Shown here: positions 22,515 to 33,235 of the stretch, one piece after another
Numbering within the stretch: the first letter of the stretch is position 1
How the letters are laid out: each line of letters opens with the position of its first letter
NCBI GenBank assembly: GCA_018857735.1
Contig: JABMCL010001586.1
Span: 682,501 to 746,500, forward strand
Length of the DNA: 64,000 nucleotides
Direction: 5' to 3'
Origin: Alviniconcha marisindica
Lineage: Eukaryota > Mollusca > Gastropoda > Provannidae
Program-made: the position numbers and the translations under genes
Notes under the pieces: generated by a model
Database searches by the model: none
Told to the model about the DNA's origin: nothing
Seen by the model: the letters and a program-made list of their open reading frames with translations, nothing else

Positions 22515-22707
22515 CAGTCTCAGGCACGAGCAGGATGTAGCCTGGAATGCTCAGCCTGCGGCCATGTCTACCGGTTCCTCCCGTTTTTGCCTACATCGTT
22601 TATTAACCAGTCTGAGGCACGAGCAGGATGTAGCCTGGAATGCTCAGCCTGCGGCCATGTCTACCGGTTCCTCCTGTTTTTGCCTACATCGTTTATTAAC
22701 CAGTCTC
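22515..22707. repeat. 93-bp tandem duplication, 2 copies
   Basis: CAGTCT(C/G)AGGCACGAGCAGG at 22515 and 22608, with the boundary word repeated at 22701. The copies differ at only a few bases. Open in two frames because 93 is a multiple of three; no domain recognised. Confidence 0.92.
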
Positions 22708-23209
22708 GAAAACACTTCCACTGAAACTAGCTCCTGTCGCGGTGTGTCTGCTCCACACAAGCACCAATGGTGGCGTCTCGAGTCGCGCGATTATTTGAAC
22801 TTCTCGGCGTTTTGGAACATTGATATGCCAAACGGCACCATTCTTTGATGGCGACAGAGAGCAGACCTTTTCGGCAAGGCGGCCAGTACGTTCGTAGCAT
22901 CAAACTGCTTCTCGCTGCTCTGCAGAAGGTCGATGTTTTCGCGTTCGTGTACAGGAGTCAGTTGAAAGCAGGCTGAGTGTTCTCATTTCTGTTGTTGCCA
23001 TTTAAATTCTGAAGCAGTTCGTCTTAATTACAGGTAACTGCCGACGGAACCGCGAACAGCCTTACAGTCCCCTCAGGGGACAGCCGCGTGGGTCTAGCAC
23101 AATGAGAGTATCAGTAGCAGATGTAGGGCACGCCAGTATTGGGTCTGGATATGTCTGTAGACTCTCCATCCACTGAATGCTGTAAAGATTACGAAATAAA
23201 TAATGTTAC
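22708..23209. other. No gene seen
   Basis: Unique sequence without supported exons. Confidence 0.4.
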
Positions 23210-23259
23210 CTCTCTCTCTCTCTCCCCCCCCCCCCCCCACACGCGCACGCACGCACGAG

Positions 23260-23297
<38 letters not shown>

Positions 23298-23316
23298 ACA
23301 CACACACACACACATG
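23210..23316. repeat. Compound CT / poly-C / CA microsatellite
   Basis: CT repeats, a C-run (23225-23239), then CA repeats to 23314. Confidence 0.97.
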
Positions 23317-23788
23317 CAAACTCACTGACATGAAAACAGATCGTTGTAATAAACCTGAAATTTAGGTATTGGGAGTTAACATGGAATTAGCCTGTTGTAT
23401 TTTGCTCCTGTTCCACTATAGATCTCTATACTAGTGCAGTGTGCTCTGTGCTAATAGAACTACTACACACTAAGTAGATCCCACATCGACTACGATCATG
23501 AGTATACAGCAACTTTATTTCTGCACCATGCACCACCACACAACCATCTTACTGCAAGAAACTCCCCCTTTTACACACTAGGCACGTACAGACACACCAA
23601 AGCACTGACCTTGGTGCAAACGTAGTGAATACAGTTGTAACCAACCCTGTTTACGTTCAGCCGATACTTCGGGCGACCGCACGCTTTATCCCATGTGAAG
23701 CTTTTCCCTTGTTGGGACAGCGTTGGGGAAAAGGACTGAAGCTGCCTCCACCAGCCTGTCACTCTGGGTGTCGTAAATCCGACTCTCT
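23317..23788. other. No gene seen
   Basis: Unique spacer; the short ORFs on each strand (23571-23762, 23625-23825) overlap and are unrecognised. Confidence 0.4.
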
Positions 23789-23936
23789 GAGGCCCCCTGT
23801 GCTTTTTTTTATTATTATTTGTTAACCCGTATTGCTTACCGTCATGGAGTACTTCGACACAGGCCCCCTCTGCATTTTTTATTATTATTTTTTAACCCGT
23901 ATTGCTTACCGTCATGGAGTACTTCGACACAGGCGC
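23789..23936. repeat. 70-71-bp tandem duplication, 2 copies
   Basis: GGCCCCCT recurs at 23791 and 23862 with the boundary word again at 23931. Each copy has a TTTATTATTATT stretch followed by ACCCGTATTGCTTACCGTCA. Confidence 0.92.
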
Positions 23937-25035
23937 GCTTGTCCAAGGAAAACTCTGACCTAGTTTGTACTTTTTCGGGACGCTCCCGGATTATTGACGA
24001 TTCGCGGCCTCTGATTGGCTGAAGCGGCCTGTCGCTCAAGCTCCCCCAGACTGGTTACTTCCATTTTGACTTTTGTTCCCTGTTCATTTTTTGTCCTGTC
24101 TGTTTTGCTTGCTTCTCTTTACGTTTGTGCGCTCTATTTGTCTCAGTCTGTCAGTCTGTTTACCTGTGTCTGTCTGTTTCTCAGCGTCTCTGCGTCTCTG
24201 CCTGTCTGCCTGTCTGTCTCTCTCTCTGCGTCTGTGTCAGTCTCTCTTACCCACTCATACCTCTTGTTCCGAGGATTCTTTTTCTTCCTCCTCTTCTTTG
24301 AGCAGGTGATTTTTTCAGTTACACTTCATGGAACTCTTTTCCCATCAGCAGCAGACATCAACGGAACAGATATATCAGCTATTTTCACTCTTTAAAACCA
24401 ACAAAAACAAAACTGTATTAATGGTAGTATACCACGAGTTTCTGAAATAAAGACCAGCTTAAAAGGATGGTTGGTGTAAGACGTGACTAAAAATATCCAC
24501 ACCCAAAAACCTGACCTGTCTCGCTCTTCGCTTTGATGTTGCTGTGTCTGAATCAGGGACTTTATGGCCTTTTCTATTTTTTCTTCGCTGTAAACCAGAT
24601 TGTTTGGTGATAGAGTGGAAGATAATCAGAACACGGAACGTCTGTAGTGAAACATGCTTGAAACTCTAGCCGCCCTGCACGCCAGTACTGTGTGCCTGCC
24701 AACTAAACTTGATATCACCTCGGGAATTCCCGTGAGAGCACGGTGACGTAGTCAGTTCCGAGTTACAGGCAGGGGTACAGTCAGCTTGGCGGACGTCGGC
24801 AGTTCACTAAATGACAGGTAATGTGGTGGATAAAAGAGAGAACCCAACCCGGAACATACAAACAGAAACAGGATAATAATCAAGTAGATATACTTTTTGC
24901 GAGTCGAAAAATAAATAGAGATTTACGTTTATTCAGTGTATTAGTACCTGAAGTATCTTAACCTTGTAATCAGGTTTCGGTGGGGAAATGTGCTATGCTT
25001 TCTTTAAACGTTTACGTACCGCGAGATAGGAAGCA
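23937..25035. other. No gene; one CT/TCTG-rich patch
   Basis: 24130-24250 is TCTG/TCTC-rich simple sequence. The rest is unique DNA without a supported exon. Confidence 0.45.
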
Positions 25036-25070
25036 GGTTGGTATATCGGAAAAAATCATTGCGGTACTAA

Positions 25071-25535
25071 ATGCTAACGACAGGCCTACACACTGCGTAC
25101 CTCTTGGGTACACCTAATTCTGTCATCCAACCTCTCCAGAAAATTCAGAACTTTGCTGCAAGACTCGTTCTATTGGCACCCCGCCACCAGCACTCAACAC
25201 CTCTCCTGGAAAAACTGCACTGGCTTTCCATTTCAGAACATATTAAGTATAAAGTCACTTGTATGTGTTTCAGTGCTATAAATGGTTCTGGTCCTGCTTA
25301 CCTCTCTGAACTGCTACATATATATACTCCGTCTTGTACACTTCGCTCTTCTTCTGACACCTGCATGCTAAAAATCCAACAATACAAACGCAAGACTCAT
25401 GGCTTTCGCACTTCTCTTGCTTTGGACCCCACATTGGAATTCACTCCCACAGACCTTAGACACTGCTCAACCCTGTCATCTTTTAAAGCCAAACTGAAAA
25501 CCTTCCTCTTCTCACAGTATTTTCGCCCCAACTAA
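25071..25535 (+). pseudogene. LINE reverse transcriptase C-terminal fragment
   Basis: 154 codons with the conserved LHWLSI and AYLSELL blocks that follow the RT palm in CR1/L2 elements. The RT catalytic motifs are absent (5' truncation) and the WNSLP block is out of frame, so it is not functional. Confidence 0.85.
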
Positions 25536-25656
25536 TATCAGTACACAGTTTCTGCTACAGTCATTGTGTGTGTGCGTGCGTGTACGCGCGCGTGCGCATA
25601 TATGATGTATGATACAGATGAGTGTGATACACATTTGAATTCATTGCGGTTTGTGT

Positions 25657-25670
25657 GTGTGGGCGCGCGC

Positions 25671-25724
<54 letters not shown>

Positions 25725-25736
25725 TGTGTGTGTGTT
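25657..25736. repeat. (GC)n(GT)n microsatellite
   Basis: GCGCGC run (25661-25684) passes into GT repeats within the LINE 3' UTR. Confidence 0.97.
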
Positions 25737-25870
25737 TCCGTATAATACTAAATTGTTTTGGTAGGACTGTGCTCTGCATATGTATATAGAATATCATATT
25801 TAGGTTAATATGTATCATGTGAGCGCTCAGGGCGTTGATGAGCGCATGATAAATGTACATTATTAGTATT

Positions 25871-26265
25871 ATGACCTGAAGTAAACTATGTGCTGATGAT
25901 TATTTTTAGAATGTTTATCTCTTTGCTTTGCATTTAAACCGTATGATGGTTATTAGATTCGATATGACAGATCACACTTTGGTATGATGGCGGTAATACA
26001 GTCAGTACGACCAAACATGGTTCAACAAATCGCCAGTTCTAATAGAAAAGGAACTCAAACATAGCTACTTTCTCACAGCAGAGGCAGGGGGGGAGGAATT
26101 CACAAAGAAATAATATTAATAATACCGGGAATTTCTGAAGCGTCTACCCTGCGGTTCAAAGCGCTGAACAATACGAACTTAATAAAACACACAAAATGTA
26201 CATCGCAATAAATATTGTTATCAATTTAACATAGCCAACAACTAAAATATCTGTATGTATACATC
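25871..26265. other. No gene seen
   Basis: AT-rich unique spacer between two LINE remnants. Confidence 0.45.
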
Positions 26266-26568
26266 AACACAGACTCAGATATAACTGACTATATGCAACA
26301 CGCAGACAGACACTTGAATAGTGTATCCAAGTGATGTCACGACACCGGATCTCTCATCAATCCAGACAAGGCACAAACATTGTGGTGCACGCTTGACAAC
26401 CGAGCAGCAGGCAAACCAGTGCCAGTAGTCACACTGGATGGAGCTGTGGCTGAACGAACAAGTCAATGAGATACCTTGGGATCCGCTTTGACAGAATGCT
26501 GACCTACAGAAAACACGTGGAAACAACAGCACTGAAATGCAAGAAAGGTCTGTCAGTTCTGAAGGCTA

Positions 26569-26640
<72 letters not shown>

Positions 26641-26860
26641 ATTGCAGAGACTGACAGGGGAGTGAGGATACACACTATGCATCAGATGGTAGCATCAGAT
26701 CCCATCTCTCCAGCGGCTTGACGGGAAAGACTCCAGGCCGCCGCTTCAGAAGGAGAAGAGACCAAAACAATTGGGAAACTTGGCTTCAGCAACACGCCAC
26801 GGACACAAGCCAATCATTGGACCAATCAAGGTGTTCTTCCAAGACCAGAAATTAGATTTT
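26266..26860 (+). mobile_element. Jockey/I-like LINE remnant (LINE-D)
   Basis: The frame from about 26270 reads HDTGSLINPDKAQTLWCTL (about 26335-26393), VPVVTLDGAVAER (about 26421-26459) and, one frameshift later, MRYLGIRFDRMLTYRKHVE (26466-26522), then CKKGLSVLKA. This is the segment after the FADD motif in Jockey/I-type reverse transcriptases. A CA microsatellite at 26571-26637 replaces the expected continuation. Beyond it a frame with GKTPGRRFRRRRDQNNWETW may still belong to the element, but I am unsure. The element is truncated at both ends. Confidence 0.7.
26571..26638. repeat. (CA)n microsatellite
   Basis: Pure CA, about 33 repeats, placed inside the LINE-D frame. Confidence 0.98.
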
Positions 26861-26904
26861 CACATGACGTGAGGCTGTTGAACAACTCCCCGCCGCGGGT
26901 GAGA

Positions 26905-27385
26905 AAGATGTCAGTGTGGTAGCCACTTAACCCACGCGGTTTGCATAGCAGCCACATAACCCACGCGGTTTGCATAGCAGGCACTTAATCCACGTGATTT
27001 ACATAGCAGACAGTTAACCCACGTGATTTACATAGCAGACAGTTAACCCACGTGGTTTACATAGCAGCCACTTAACCCACGCGGTTTGCATAGCAGGCAC
27101 TTAACCCACGTGATTTACATAGCAGGCACTTAACCCACGCGGTTTGCATAGCAGGCCCTTAACCCACGTGATTTACATAGCAGACAGTTAACCCACGTGG
27201 TTTACATTGCCGACTCGCGATTTACACAGCAGCCAATTAACTCACGTGCTTTGCATAGCCGACAGTTAGCTCTTGACCTACAGAGCAGCCGACTAACTCA
27301 TGTGATTTACATAGCAGACAGTTAACTCACGTCGTTTACATAGCAGCCAATTAACTCACATAATGTACACGTCGGTCAATGCAGT
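26905..27385. repeat. Minisatellite, 29-30-bp unit, first (divergent) half
   Basis: Units read agccacttaacccacgcggt plus ttgcatagc, or the variant with cacgtgatttacat. About 15 copies, more varied than the following array but clearly related to it (gtttacat/gtttacac, gcagcc). Confidence 0.92.
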
Positions 27386-28395
27386 TTTGTCGATTACACG
27401 GCAGCCGGTGATCTCACGTGGTTTACACGGCAGCCGATGAACTCACGTGGTTTACACGGCAGCCGGTGATCTCACGTGGTTTACACGGCAGCCGGTGATC
27501 TCACGTGGTTTACACGGCAGCCGGTGATCTCACTTGGTTTACACGGCAGCCGGTGATCTCACTTGGTTTACACGGCAGCCGGTGATCTCACGTGGTTTAC
27601 ACGGCAGCCGGTGATCTCACGTGGTTTACACGGCAGCCGGTGAAAATCTCACTGGTTTACACGGCAGCCGGTGATCTCACTTGGTTTACACGGCAGCCGG
27701 TGAACTCACTTGGTTTACACGGCAGCCGGTGAACTCACGTGGTTTACACGGCAGCCGGTGATCTCACTTGGTTTACACGGCTGCCGGTGATCTCACTTGG
27801 TTTACACGGCAGCCGGTGATCTCACTTGGTTTACACGGCAGCCGGTGAACTCACTTGGTTTACACGGCAGCCGATGAACTCGCGTGGTTTACACGGCAGC
27901 CGGTGATCTCACGTGGTTTACACGGCAGCCGATGAACTCGCGTGGTTTACACGGCAGCCGGTGATCTCACTTGGTTTACACGGCTGCCGGTGATCTCACT
28001 TGGTTTACACGGCAGCCGGTGATCTCACTTGGTTTACACGGCAGCCGGTGAACTCACTTGGTTTACACGGCAGCCGATGAACTCGCGTGGTTTACACGGC
28101 AGCCGATGATCTCACGTGGTTTACACGGCAGCCGATGAACTCGCGTGGTTTACACGGCAGCCGGTGATCTCACTTGGTTTACACGGCAGCCGGTGAACTC
28201 ACTTGGTTTACACGGCAGCCGGTGATCTCACGTGGTTTACACGGCAGCCGGTGATCTCACGTGGTTTACACGGCAGCCGGAGATCTCACCTGGTATACAC
28301 GGCAGCCGGTGATCTCACGTGGTTTACACGGCAGCCGGTGAACTCACTTGGTTTACACGGCAGCCAGTGAACTCACGTGGTTTACACGGCAGCAG
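27386..28395. repeat. Minisatellite, 29-bp unit, about 34 copies
   Basis: Units read tggtttacacggcagccggt plus gatctcacg. Two positions vary in a patterned way: cacgtgg, cacttgg or cgcgtgg, and gatctc or gaactc. Many units contain a canonical E-box CACGTG. Blocks of units repeat in the same order (for example near 27770-27960 and 27965-28150), so there is higher-order structure. Confidence 0.96.
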
Positions 28396-28764
28396 TAAGA
28401 TGTCTGCAGGTGCTGGGCATACGCTTCATGCCGGACATCGTGGTACACCGGTCTCCAACTCCCGCGAAGTGTAACTATTCTTCTGTCAGCGCGTTTGGCG
28501 GACACATGCCGTCTAGCCACTAGCGGCGGTCTCGAGTAACTAACGTAGCAGGGATCCAAAGCAGGTTCGGTGTAGCTATAGATAGATAACGCGGTCTGGC
28601 CTTGATGTTGATAATGCGGTCAGGCGTTGGGAGACAGACAGCGGTCTGACGCTGATGTATATAACACGGTCTGACGTTGGTTATGTAAAAAACACAGTGT
28701 CCAGGCGAGATCAAGAGGAGGGAGGTGGTGCTGGACCCTCAAGTTAGCCCAGAAGAGACAAGGA
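28396..28764. other. Spacer with a weak repeat
   Basis: 28595-28690 holds about three loose copies of 'gcggtctgacgctgatg'-like text. Otherwise no feature is seen. Confidence 0.4.
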
Positions 28765-29092
28765 CCTCTCAGCCTATGGACTGCATCTGTCAGTGTACAG
28801 TTGTCCTCTCAGCCTACAGGCTGCATTTGTCAGTGTACAGTTGTCCTCTCAGCCTACAGGCTGCATCTGTCAGTGTACAGTTGTCCTCTCAGCCTATAGG
28901 CTGCATTTGTCAGTGTACAGCTGTCCTCTCAGCCTATGGACTGCATCTGTCAGTGTACAGTTGTCCTCTCATCCTATGGACTGCATCTGTCAGTGTACAG
29001 TTGTCCTTTCAGCCTATGGACTGCATTTGTTAGTGTACAGTTGTCCTTTCAGCCTATGGACTGCATTTGTCAGTGTACTGTTGTTCTGGATT
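28765..29092. repeat. Minisatellite, 40-bp unit, 8 copies (first block)
   Basis: Units read ctatggactgcatttgtcag plus tgtacagttgtcctctcagc. This is the first of three blocks of one array (29311-29485 and 32012-32160 are the others) split by LINE insertions. Confidence 0.96.
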
Positions 29093-29192
29093 GGTTTAAC
29101 CAAATATTTATTCGAGACAAAATAAAGGTACAAAGAATCATTATGTGCTCATCAACAAGCTATAGCTTAAAGGCGATGAGCTCATACAGTTG

Positions 29193-29267
<75 letters not shown>

Positions 29268-29311
29268 GTATGGCGGACGAACAATTTCACTTCGCTAACA
29301 ATAAATGAGAC
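29093..29311 (-). mobile_element. LINE-B 3' fragment inserted in the 40-bp array
   Basis: About 219 bp starting GGTTTAACCAAATATTTATT, nearly identical over its length to the 3' end of the LINE-B copy at 29486 (same cgagacaaaataaaggtac, same CA tract, same atggcggacgaacaatttca). The array continues on both sides. A precise target duplication is unclear; the flanks share a loose tgga(t/c)t. Confidence 0.85.
29196..29264. repeat. (CA)n microsatellite in LINE-B fragment
   Basis: Pure CA inside the element 3' UTR. Confidence 0.98.
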
Positions 29312-29485
29312 TATGGACTGCATTTGTCAGTGTACAGTTGTCCTCTCATCCTATGGACTGCATCTGTCAGTGTACAGTTGTCCTCTCATCCTATGGACTG
29401 CATCTGTCAGTGTACAGTTGTCCTCTCAGCCTATAGACTGCAGTTGTCAGTGTACAGTTGTCCTCTCAGCCTATGGACTGCATTT
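29311..29485. repeat. 40-bp minisatellite (second block)
   Basis: About 4.5 units in phase with the first block; interrupted at ACTGCATTT (29477-29485) by the LINE-B copy. Confidence 0.96.
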
Positions 29486-29583
29486 GGTTTAACTAAATAT
29501 TTATTCGAGACAAAATAAAGGTACAAAGAATCATTATGTGTTCATCAACAAGCTATAGCTTATAGGCGATGAGCTCATACAGT

Positions 29584-29588
<5 letters not shown>

Positions 29589-29661
<73 letters not shown>
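29589..29661. repeat. (CA)n microsatellite in LINE-B 3' UTR
   Basis: Pure CA at the same place as in the 29093 copy. Confidence 0.98.
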
Positions 29662-29666
<5 letters not shown>

Positions 29667-30219
29667 TATGGCGGACGAACAATTTCATTTCGCTAACAAT
29701 AAATGAGACGTAACAAAAAATAACAACAATAAAAACCAAAACCAAAATCCAAGAGAAAACAGAGAAAGAAAGAAACAATAACAAAACACAAAAAATACGA
29801 ACAGTCACCAGAAAACTGTCAAAACAAATTGTAGTGGAAAAAACAAACCAGGAAAAAACAAAACAATGTTAGGTAGATAGATAGACTGGCTGGTGGCCTA
29901 AATAAATACTAGCGAGAGAGAAATGGAGTGTGGAGACAGAGGGAGGTGGGGAGAAGGAAAGGGAAAGACGGTTTGAAGTAATTTTTCTACAGCAGCATAA
30001 TTATTAATTTTTGACAAAGTTCAGAGGTATGAGTAGGCAGTCGGTCGTTTGTGTAATTAAAACATATAATCACATATACAGAAGGAGTTAATTCTTGAAT
30101 GTCCCTTAATTGTACTTTGTTAAAAGGACAAATCACACGTGCACAAAAAGTCAGTATATACGGTCAAAAAATAAATTTAAAAAATCATATTACAGGTCAG
30201 CTACCTGCTAGCTTACTGT

Positions 30220-31030
30220 TCTGCTTTTAAAGTCGTTTAGATAGGAATATTTGTTTGTTTTCTGGAAGTCTCAGGTCTAAGTTACCGTACACTAGTGTTA
30301 TAATATTGGTTTGGCTGCTAGGGAGGGTAAGTATTGTTCTTGCGCGGATGTTAAAGTAATTAGGACAATGAATGACCACAAGAACGTTTTGGGTCGGTGC
30401 TTAAATGGCGGTTGACTAGGTCATTGTTAAGGTTACTCATTTCTAGACGAAGGCGACAGTGAATGACTTGTGTATTTCTTTCTCCAAAGTAGTAATAGGC
30501 TGGAACTTTACTGTCGGACAAGGACAATGATCGTTTAAAAACACTTAAAGATGTACTTTGTTGAACGCTAATGGGGAGAGAATTCCACTCTGCTGAGGTA
30601 GATGGAATGAAAGAGTTTCGATAAAGTTCAGTTTTGCATGTAGTCACGTCTCTTTCTAATGGTCTGCGTCTGTGGTACGGATTAATGTGGGCAACTAAAG
30701 GGGGTAAGAGGTCACTTATATATTGGGGACATAGACCTAGTATCATTTTGTGAACATCAAGAGTTTTGCCGTTTCCTTCTTTCCTTTAATGTGCAGAATC
30801 CGGATTCTTTGTAAAGTTTCTGGTGGCTAGTTCCGCGTATACCTCCTATGATGATTTGTATGGCTTCTAGGTGCAGGTTTTCTGGCATTTTTGATGGAGT
30901 GTCGGTGCAGTTATCCCAGACTATATCAGCATAAACAATAAATAGGAGGATGAACGATTTGTACATAGTTTCTAACGCTTTTCTGCTTATTTTGTACTTA
31001 TAAGACCGAGGACAGGAAATTAACATACTT
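30220..31030 (-). pseudogene. LINE-B RT C-terminal region
   Basis: Frames 31026-30757 and 30746-30360 on - continue the same protein with a frame break between them: SRKALETMYKSFIL, then HRRRPLERDVTTC, SAEWNSLPISVQQSTSL and HCRLRLEMSNLNNDLVNRHL, then KRSCGHSLS. Another frame break near 30370 leads into HCPNYFNIRARTILTLPSS. The CG ... HCP arrangement resembles the zinc-knuckle tail found after RT in Jockey-like elements. The WNSLP block is shared with the CR1-like remnants here. Confidence 0.82.
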
Positions 31031-31175
31031 GTTTTGTTTATAACAGACCTAATGTGTTCATCCCATCTGCAGTTGTTTTGTAAGATTATTCCTAGGTGTT
31101 TGTGAGATGGTGTTTCTTTTAGAGTTGTGCTGCCAAAAGTGAGTTGTTGATTTTGATTCTGACCTCTAGTAAAGT

Positions 31176-32011
31176 TTAGTTGTTCATTTTGTTGTCTTCG
31201 TTAAATCTAACTTTCCATTTCTTGGCCCATTCATTAATTTTTTCTAAGTCATGGTTCGGTATTTCGGCACGCGAGTCGGGGTTGTTCAGTGCCAATGACA
31301 AACTAGTGTCGTCTGCAAATAACTTGATCACGGACTCAATATTGTTCACAATGTCAATAATATAAATCAAGAACAGAAGAGGTCCAAGCACAGAGCATTG
31401 TGGGACTCCTGCTGAAACACTCTTAAAATCGGACTTCTCCCCTTTAATTACAGTAGCCTGCATGCGACATGATAAATAGTCCGGAAACCAGTTAAGCAAT
31501 TTTCCTCTGATGCCGACGGCTTCCAGTTTTGATAGCAGGCCTGTGTGCCACACACGGTCAAATGCTTTGGATATGTCAAAATAAACCGCTTGCGTAGTTA
31601 TTCCTTTATCAAAAGATGAACATAAATCATTGTAGATGCAAAGTAATTGGTTTACTGTGGAATCTCCAGGAATAAATCCTGATTGTGATTGTGTAATAAT
31701 ATTATTATATTGTAGGAAGTTGTACACATGCTTAGGAATACATTTTTCAAGCACTTTGCCAATGCAACTTAACAAAAGAAATGGGGCAATAGTTGCTACA
31801 AAACTCCTTGGGCCCCTTTTTGTGCAAGGGAGTAACGTGAGAAACCTTCCAAACAGCAGGGAACTTGCTTTCACTGAAAGATATATTGAATAGTATAGTA
31901 AGAGGTTCAGCAATACTGGAAGAGGCGACAATAAGTAATCTGTTATGGACTTGGTCAGGACCGGTGGCTTTACTTTTATCTAAGTTTTGGATAATATTGC
32001 TTACTTCAGAA
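31176..32011 (-). pseudogene. LINE-B reverse transcriptase
   Basis: Two overlapping frames. The upstream frame (32011 to about 31800) has SKATGPDQVHNRLL and VTPLHKKGPKEFCSNYCPIS. After a frameshift near 31785 the second has LLSCIGKVLEK, SQSGFIPGDSTVNQLL, motif A YFDISKAFDRVWH (about 31549-31587), motif B as SAGVPQCSVLGPLL (about 31385-31425, with Cys where Gly is usual) and motif C FADDTSL (about 31303-31325). It would have copied element RNA at a nicked target. One frameshift and the motif-B substitution make activity unlikely, but decay is modest, so the insertion is relatively young. Confidence 0.88.
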
Positions 32012-32160
32012 ACTGCATTTGTCAGTGTGCAGTTGTCCTCTCGCCCTATGGATTGCATTTGTCAGTGTACAGTTGCATGTCCCGGGTGACTTCGCATAGT
32101 GTGCAGCCCTCTCACCCTATGGACTGCATTTGTCAGTGTACAGCTGCACATGCCGGTGAC
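32012..32160. repeat. 40-bp minisatellite (third block)
   Basis: Resumes at ACTGCATTTGTCAGTG. The last units are diverged, with extra sequence (atgtcccgggtgacttcgca). Confidence 0.93.
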
Positions 32161-32850
32161 CCTCACAGTGTTGAGGTGGGGAAAGCCACAAGACCAAGCC
32201 AAGGTGTAAAGCGTGTCTACAGGTAACATCTGCTAGCGGCCAGTGTTGGCGGCCTTCTGCAGCGCGGCCTGTTGGTGAGCCGTGGCGTGTGTAGCGGGAT
32301 CTGCGGCATACATTGTCTCCTCAGTGACGTGTTGGCACATCCCTGGAGTGGGGGCCAGGGAGTGCGTGGCGTGAGGTGGCGGAGGCCTCCCCCCCTCCCC
32401 CTCAGCAATTAGATATCGTGCAGTGCCCTTTCTTTCTCTACACGTAATGTCACGATGTTAGGCTCATTACAACACCCCTCTCTCGCCGTGCTCAACACCC
32501 CCTCCTTCCACCCCCTCCTTCCACCCACTCCCCCATCCTCTCCCTCCCTCTTCCCGTCTGTCTTTCTCACTCTCTCGCTCTTGATTCCTTCCTCCATCTC
32601 CTTTTGTCTCTCTCTCTTGTCAGAGGATGGACCTTAGCCGGAGTTTGTGCATCTTGCGGGCCACTCAGGGCGTTGTGTTCGTGTGGCGACTTTCGAGAGC
32701 TAATTACCTCCCTGTGTTTGCATGCTGTCCCAGATGCTGTCTCTGTCTGTCTGTTTGTCAGTCTCCTCCCTCCCTCCCTTCCTCCTTCACCCCCCCTCTT
32801 CCTCCTTCACCCCCTCCTGTCAGTGAAAGCACGTGGACGTGACAAAGTCT

Positions 32851-32855
<5 letters not shown>
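32161..32855. other. No gene; pyrimidine-rich DNA
   Basis: 32385-32400, 32490-32600 and 32755-32820 are C/T-rich. No exon supported. Confidence 0.45.

Positions 32856-32907
<52 letters not shown>
32856..32907. repeat. (GA)n microsatellite plus GGGGT run
   Basis: Pure GA to 32907, followed by GGTGGGGTGGGG-type text to about 32940. Confidence 0.97.
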
Positions 32908-32912
<5 letters not shown>

Positions 32913-32939
32913 TTGAGGTGGGGTGGGGTGGGGCGGGGT

Positions 32940-33235
32940 AAGGGACACTGTGCAGGTAATCAACAAATACGTCGTTCAGGTGTTTGAACGATGAGCTGTT
33001 TTCTAACGCCGTTGATCAGACACTGGCCTGTAGACTATGAGCTGTGACCATTTGGCATCACGCACGATGCAGGAAAAAAGCCAAATGTGGAATACCTTGA
33101 ACGGTAATAAGACGGCTGTGTACTTCTTTGTCCCGACATGTGACAGAAAACGTGACACATAGATGAAGTACAAATACTTCAAATTTCGGGTTACGTACCT
33201 CACTGAGAAGCAATACACTGACTACTATCCCAGTG
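32940..33235. other. No gene seen
   Basis: Unique spacer before the CAGCGACAGACGAACTG array. Confidence 0.4.

Larger units (their letters stand above)
25036..25870 (+). mobile_element. CR1/L2-like LINE, 5'-truncated
   Basis: The frame 25071-25535 encodes the C-terminal third of a CR1/L2-type reverse transcriptase: SVIQPLQKIQNFAARLV, LLEKLHWLSISEHIKYK, GSGPAYLSELLHIYTPS and a final LSSFKAKLKTFLF. Around 25425-25455 the WNSLPQ block sits in another frame (tggaattcactcccacag), so small indels have occurred. A GC/GT microsatellite (25657-25736) and an (ATT)-type tail (about 25855-25870) follow, giving the order RT end, GT tract, tail also seen at 43640-44235. Confidence 0.85.
29486..32011 (-). 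mobile_element. LINE-B, 2526-bp 5'-truncated retrotransposon with 9-bp target duplication
   Basis: ACTGCATTT occurs at 29477-29485 and 32012-32020, and the 40-bp minisatellite is continuous once 29486-32011 is removed, so both ends are exact. On -, the element enters within the RT region (SEVSNIIQNLDKSKATGPDQ), continues through RT (to about 31180), a post-RT region and a C-terminal zinc-knuckle-like segment (CG... HCPNYFNIRAR, near 30330-30400), then a 3' UTR with a CA/GT microsatellite, ending in ...GTTAAACC. A member of the Jockey/CR1/I assemblage; clade not resolved. Confidence 0.9.

Noticed and set aside
22515..22707. Possible tandem exon duplication (93 bp, with AACCAG before each unit)
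   Set aside because: The phase needed to follow the signal-peptide exon meets in-frame stops, and there is no donor at a unit end.
27386..28395. CRISPR-like regular repeats
   Set aside because: Units are contiguous with no unique spacers, and the context is eukaryotic; the same holds for all 28-37-bp arrays here.
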